Shown one piece after another: positions 63,328 to 64,000 of a DNA stretch of 64,000 bases (position 1 is its first letter; each line of letters opens with the position of its first letter). The stretch is from assembly GCF_000153725.1 (NCBI RefSeq), contig NZ_DS022276.1, positions 3,515,359 to 3,579,358 on the forward strand, in the 5' to 3' direction. The notes under the pieces were generated by a model. The model had not been told where the DNA came from, ran no database searches, and was given only the letters and a program-made list of their open reading frames with translations. The stretch comes from Salipiger bermudensis HTCC2601 (GTDB lineage: Bacteria; Pseudomonadota; Alphaproteobacteria; Rhodobacterales; Rhodobacteraceae). The position numbers and the translations under genes were made by a program.

Positions 63328-64000
63328 ATGACAGATACACCGGACATTCTCTGCATCGGCTCCGTCCTCTGGGACGTGATCGGCCGCTCCGCCAGCCACA
63401 TGCGGCAAGGCTCCGACGTGCCCGGCCGGATCACCCGGCTTCCCGGCGGCGTTGCACTCAACATCGCGATGACGCTGGCGCGCTTCGGACTGCGCCCGGC
63501 GCTGCTCTCGGCTGTCGGACAGGATCCCGAGGGCCACGAGTTGGCCGAGGCCTGCGAAAAGCTCGGCTGCGACACGCGGTTTCTCTATCGCTCCGAGGAC
63601 TTGCCCACCGATCGCTACATGGCGGTCGAAGGCGCAAACGGGCTGATCGCCGCCATCGCGGATGCCCACTCGCTCGAGCGCGCCGGGTCGCGGATCCTGC
63701 GCCCGCTGTCGGATGGCACCCTGGGCACGCCCCAGACGCCGTTCACAGGCTCCGTGGCGCTCGACGGCAACCTCAAGGAAACCCTGCTCGACGAGATCGT
63801 CCGCGATGCGGCTTTCGCCAAGGCCGACATGCGCATCGCCCCCGCGAGCCCCGGCAAGGCCGAGCGCCTGATGCCGTTCCTCCGCGCCGGTCGCGGCGTG
63901 CTCTACGTCAATCTCGAGGAAGCCGGCCTGCTCTGTCAGGACAGCTTCAAGAGCGCCCCGGAAGCCGCTGCAAAGCTTATCGAACGCGGTGCGGCACGCG
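63328..64000 (+). CDS. PfkB-family kinase, probably pseudouridine kinase, N-terminal part
   Basis: An open frame of 224 residues running off the window end. The N-terminal signature is DILCIGSVLWDVIGRSASHM and the PfkB motif PGGVALNIAMTLARFGLRP near 38. LLSAVGQDPEGHELAEACEKLG continues the ribokinase-like fold. The ATP-binding C-terminal motif is beyond the window. The sequence style resembles kinases encoded next to pseudouridine-5'-phosphate glycosidase (psuK-psuG), but the next gene cannot be seen. The ATG at 63328 lacks a strong ribosome binding site. Confidence 0.8.
   Translation, partial: MTDTPDILCIGSVLWDVIGRSASHMRQGSDVPGRITRLPGGVALNIAMTLARFGLRPALLSAVGQDPEGHELAEACEKLGCDTRFLYRSEDLPTDRYMAVEGANGLIAAIADAHSLERAGSRILRPLSDGTLGTPQTPFTGSVALDGNLKETLLDEIVRDAAFAKADMRIAPASPGKAERLMPFLRAGRGVLYVNLEEAGLLCQDSFKSAPEAAAKLIERGAAR

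Overview
The window is chromosomal DNA of high GC content with tightly packed, ordinary bacterial genes. Gene content and protein style point to an alphaproteobacterium of the family Rhodobacteraceae (Roseobacter group): a B12-dependent ribonucleotide reductase (nrdJ), a class II DAHP synthase, a double cold-shock-domain protein, a DUF3445 haem demethylase relative, a LuxR gene overlapping aroQ, and a phoR-pst-phoU-phoB block. The genus cannot be fixed from sequence alone. A glucosylglycerol-type osmolyte operon fits a marine or halophilic lifestyle. I see no prophage, insertion sequence, CRISPR array or rRNA; one tRNA (Pro, TGG) is present.

Layout. 1-9.6 kb: end of a purine permease, an ABC-F ATPase, ndk, small membrane proteins, bioY, a DUF3445 protein, an MltB-type transglycosylase and two unrecognised proteins. 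9.6-21 kb: glnB-glnA, the NAD(P)HX repair enzyme, trpE-ppiD, an aminotransferase, a divergent hxlR/quinone reductase pair, gpt and fabI. fabI appears to carry a one-base deletion near its start. 21-31 kb: pdxH, a double cold-shock protein, a DUF192 protein, tRNA-Pro, nrdJ with a long regulatory upstream region, an AEC carrier, an acyl-CoA ligase with a divergent XRE-cupin regulator, and small genes. 31.7-37 kb: a complete branched-chain amino acid ABC transporter (liv).

37-46 kb: a sugar dehydrogenase, a GlxA-type regulator, class II DAHP synthase, a DUF4174 protein, then the most distinctive locus: a minus-strand operon of glycerol-3-phosphate dehydrogenase, HAD phosphatase and GgpS-like synthase (41.6-45.0 kb), read as glucosylglycerol synthesis, with galU divergent to it. 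46.5-50 kb: a PAS_5 protein, yicC-gmk-gamma carbonic anhydrase and a zinc-ribbon protein. 50.4-58.6 kb: the phosphate regulon, with a three-repeat Pho box ahead of pstS and an opposite-strand ParB-like gene inserted between phoR and pstS. 58.6-64 kb: a lysine-rich HhH protein, rpsB-tsf, a LuxR regulator with an atypical ligand pocket overlapping aroQ, and the start of a PfkB-family (pseudouridine kinase-like) gene running off the end.

Most of the window is core metabolism. The points most worth a second look are the glucosylglycerol operon, the fabI frameshift, the LuxR without the usual AHL-binding aspartate, the insertion in the pho block, the DnaA-box and NrdR-like sites ahead of nrdJ, and a dispersed intergenic palindromic repeat.
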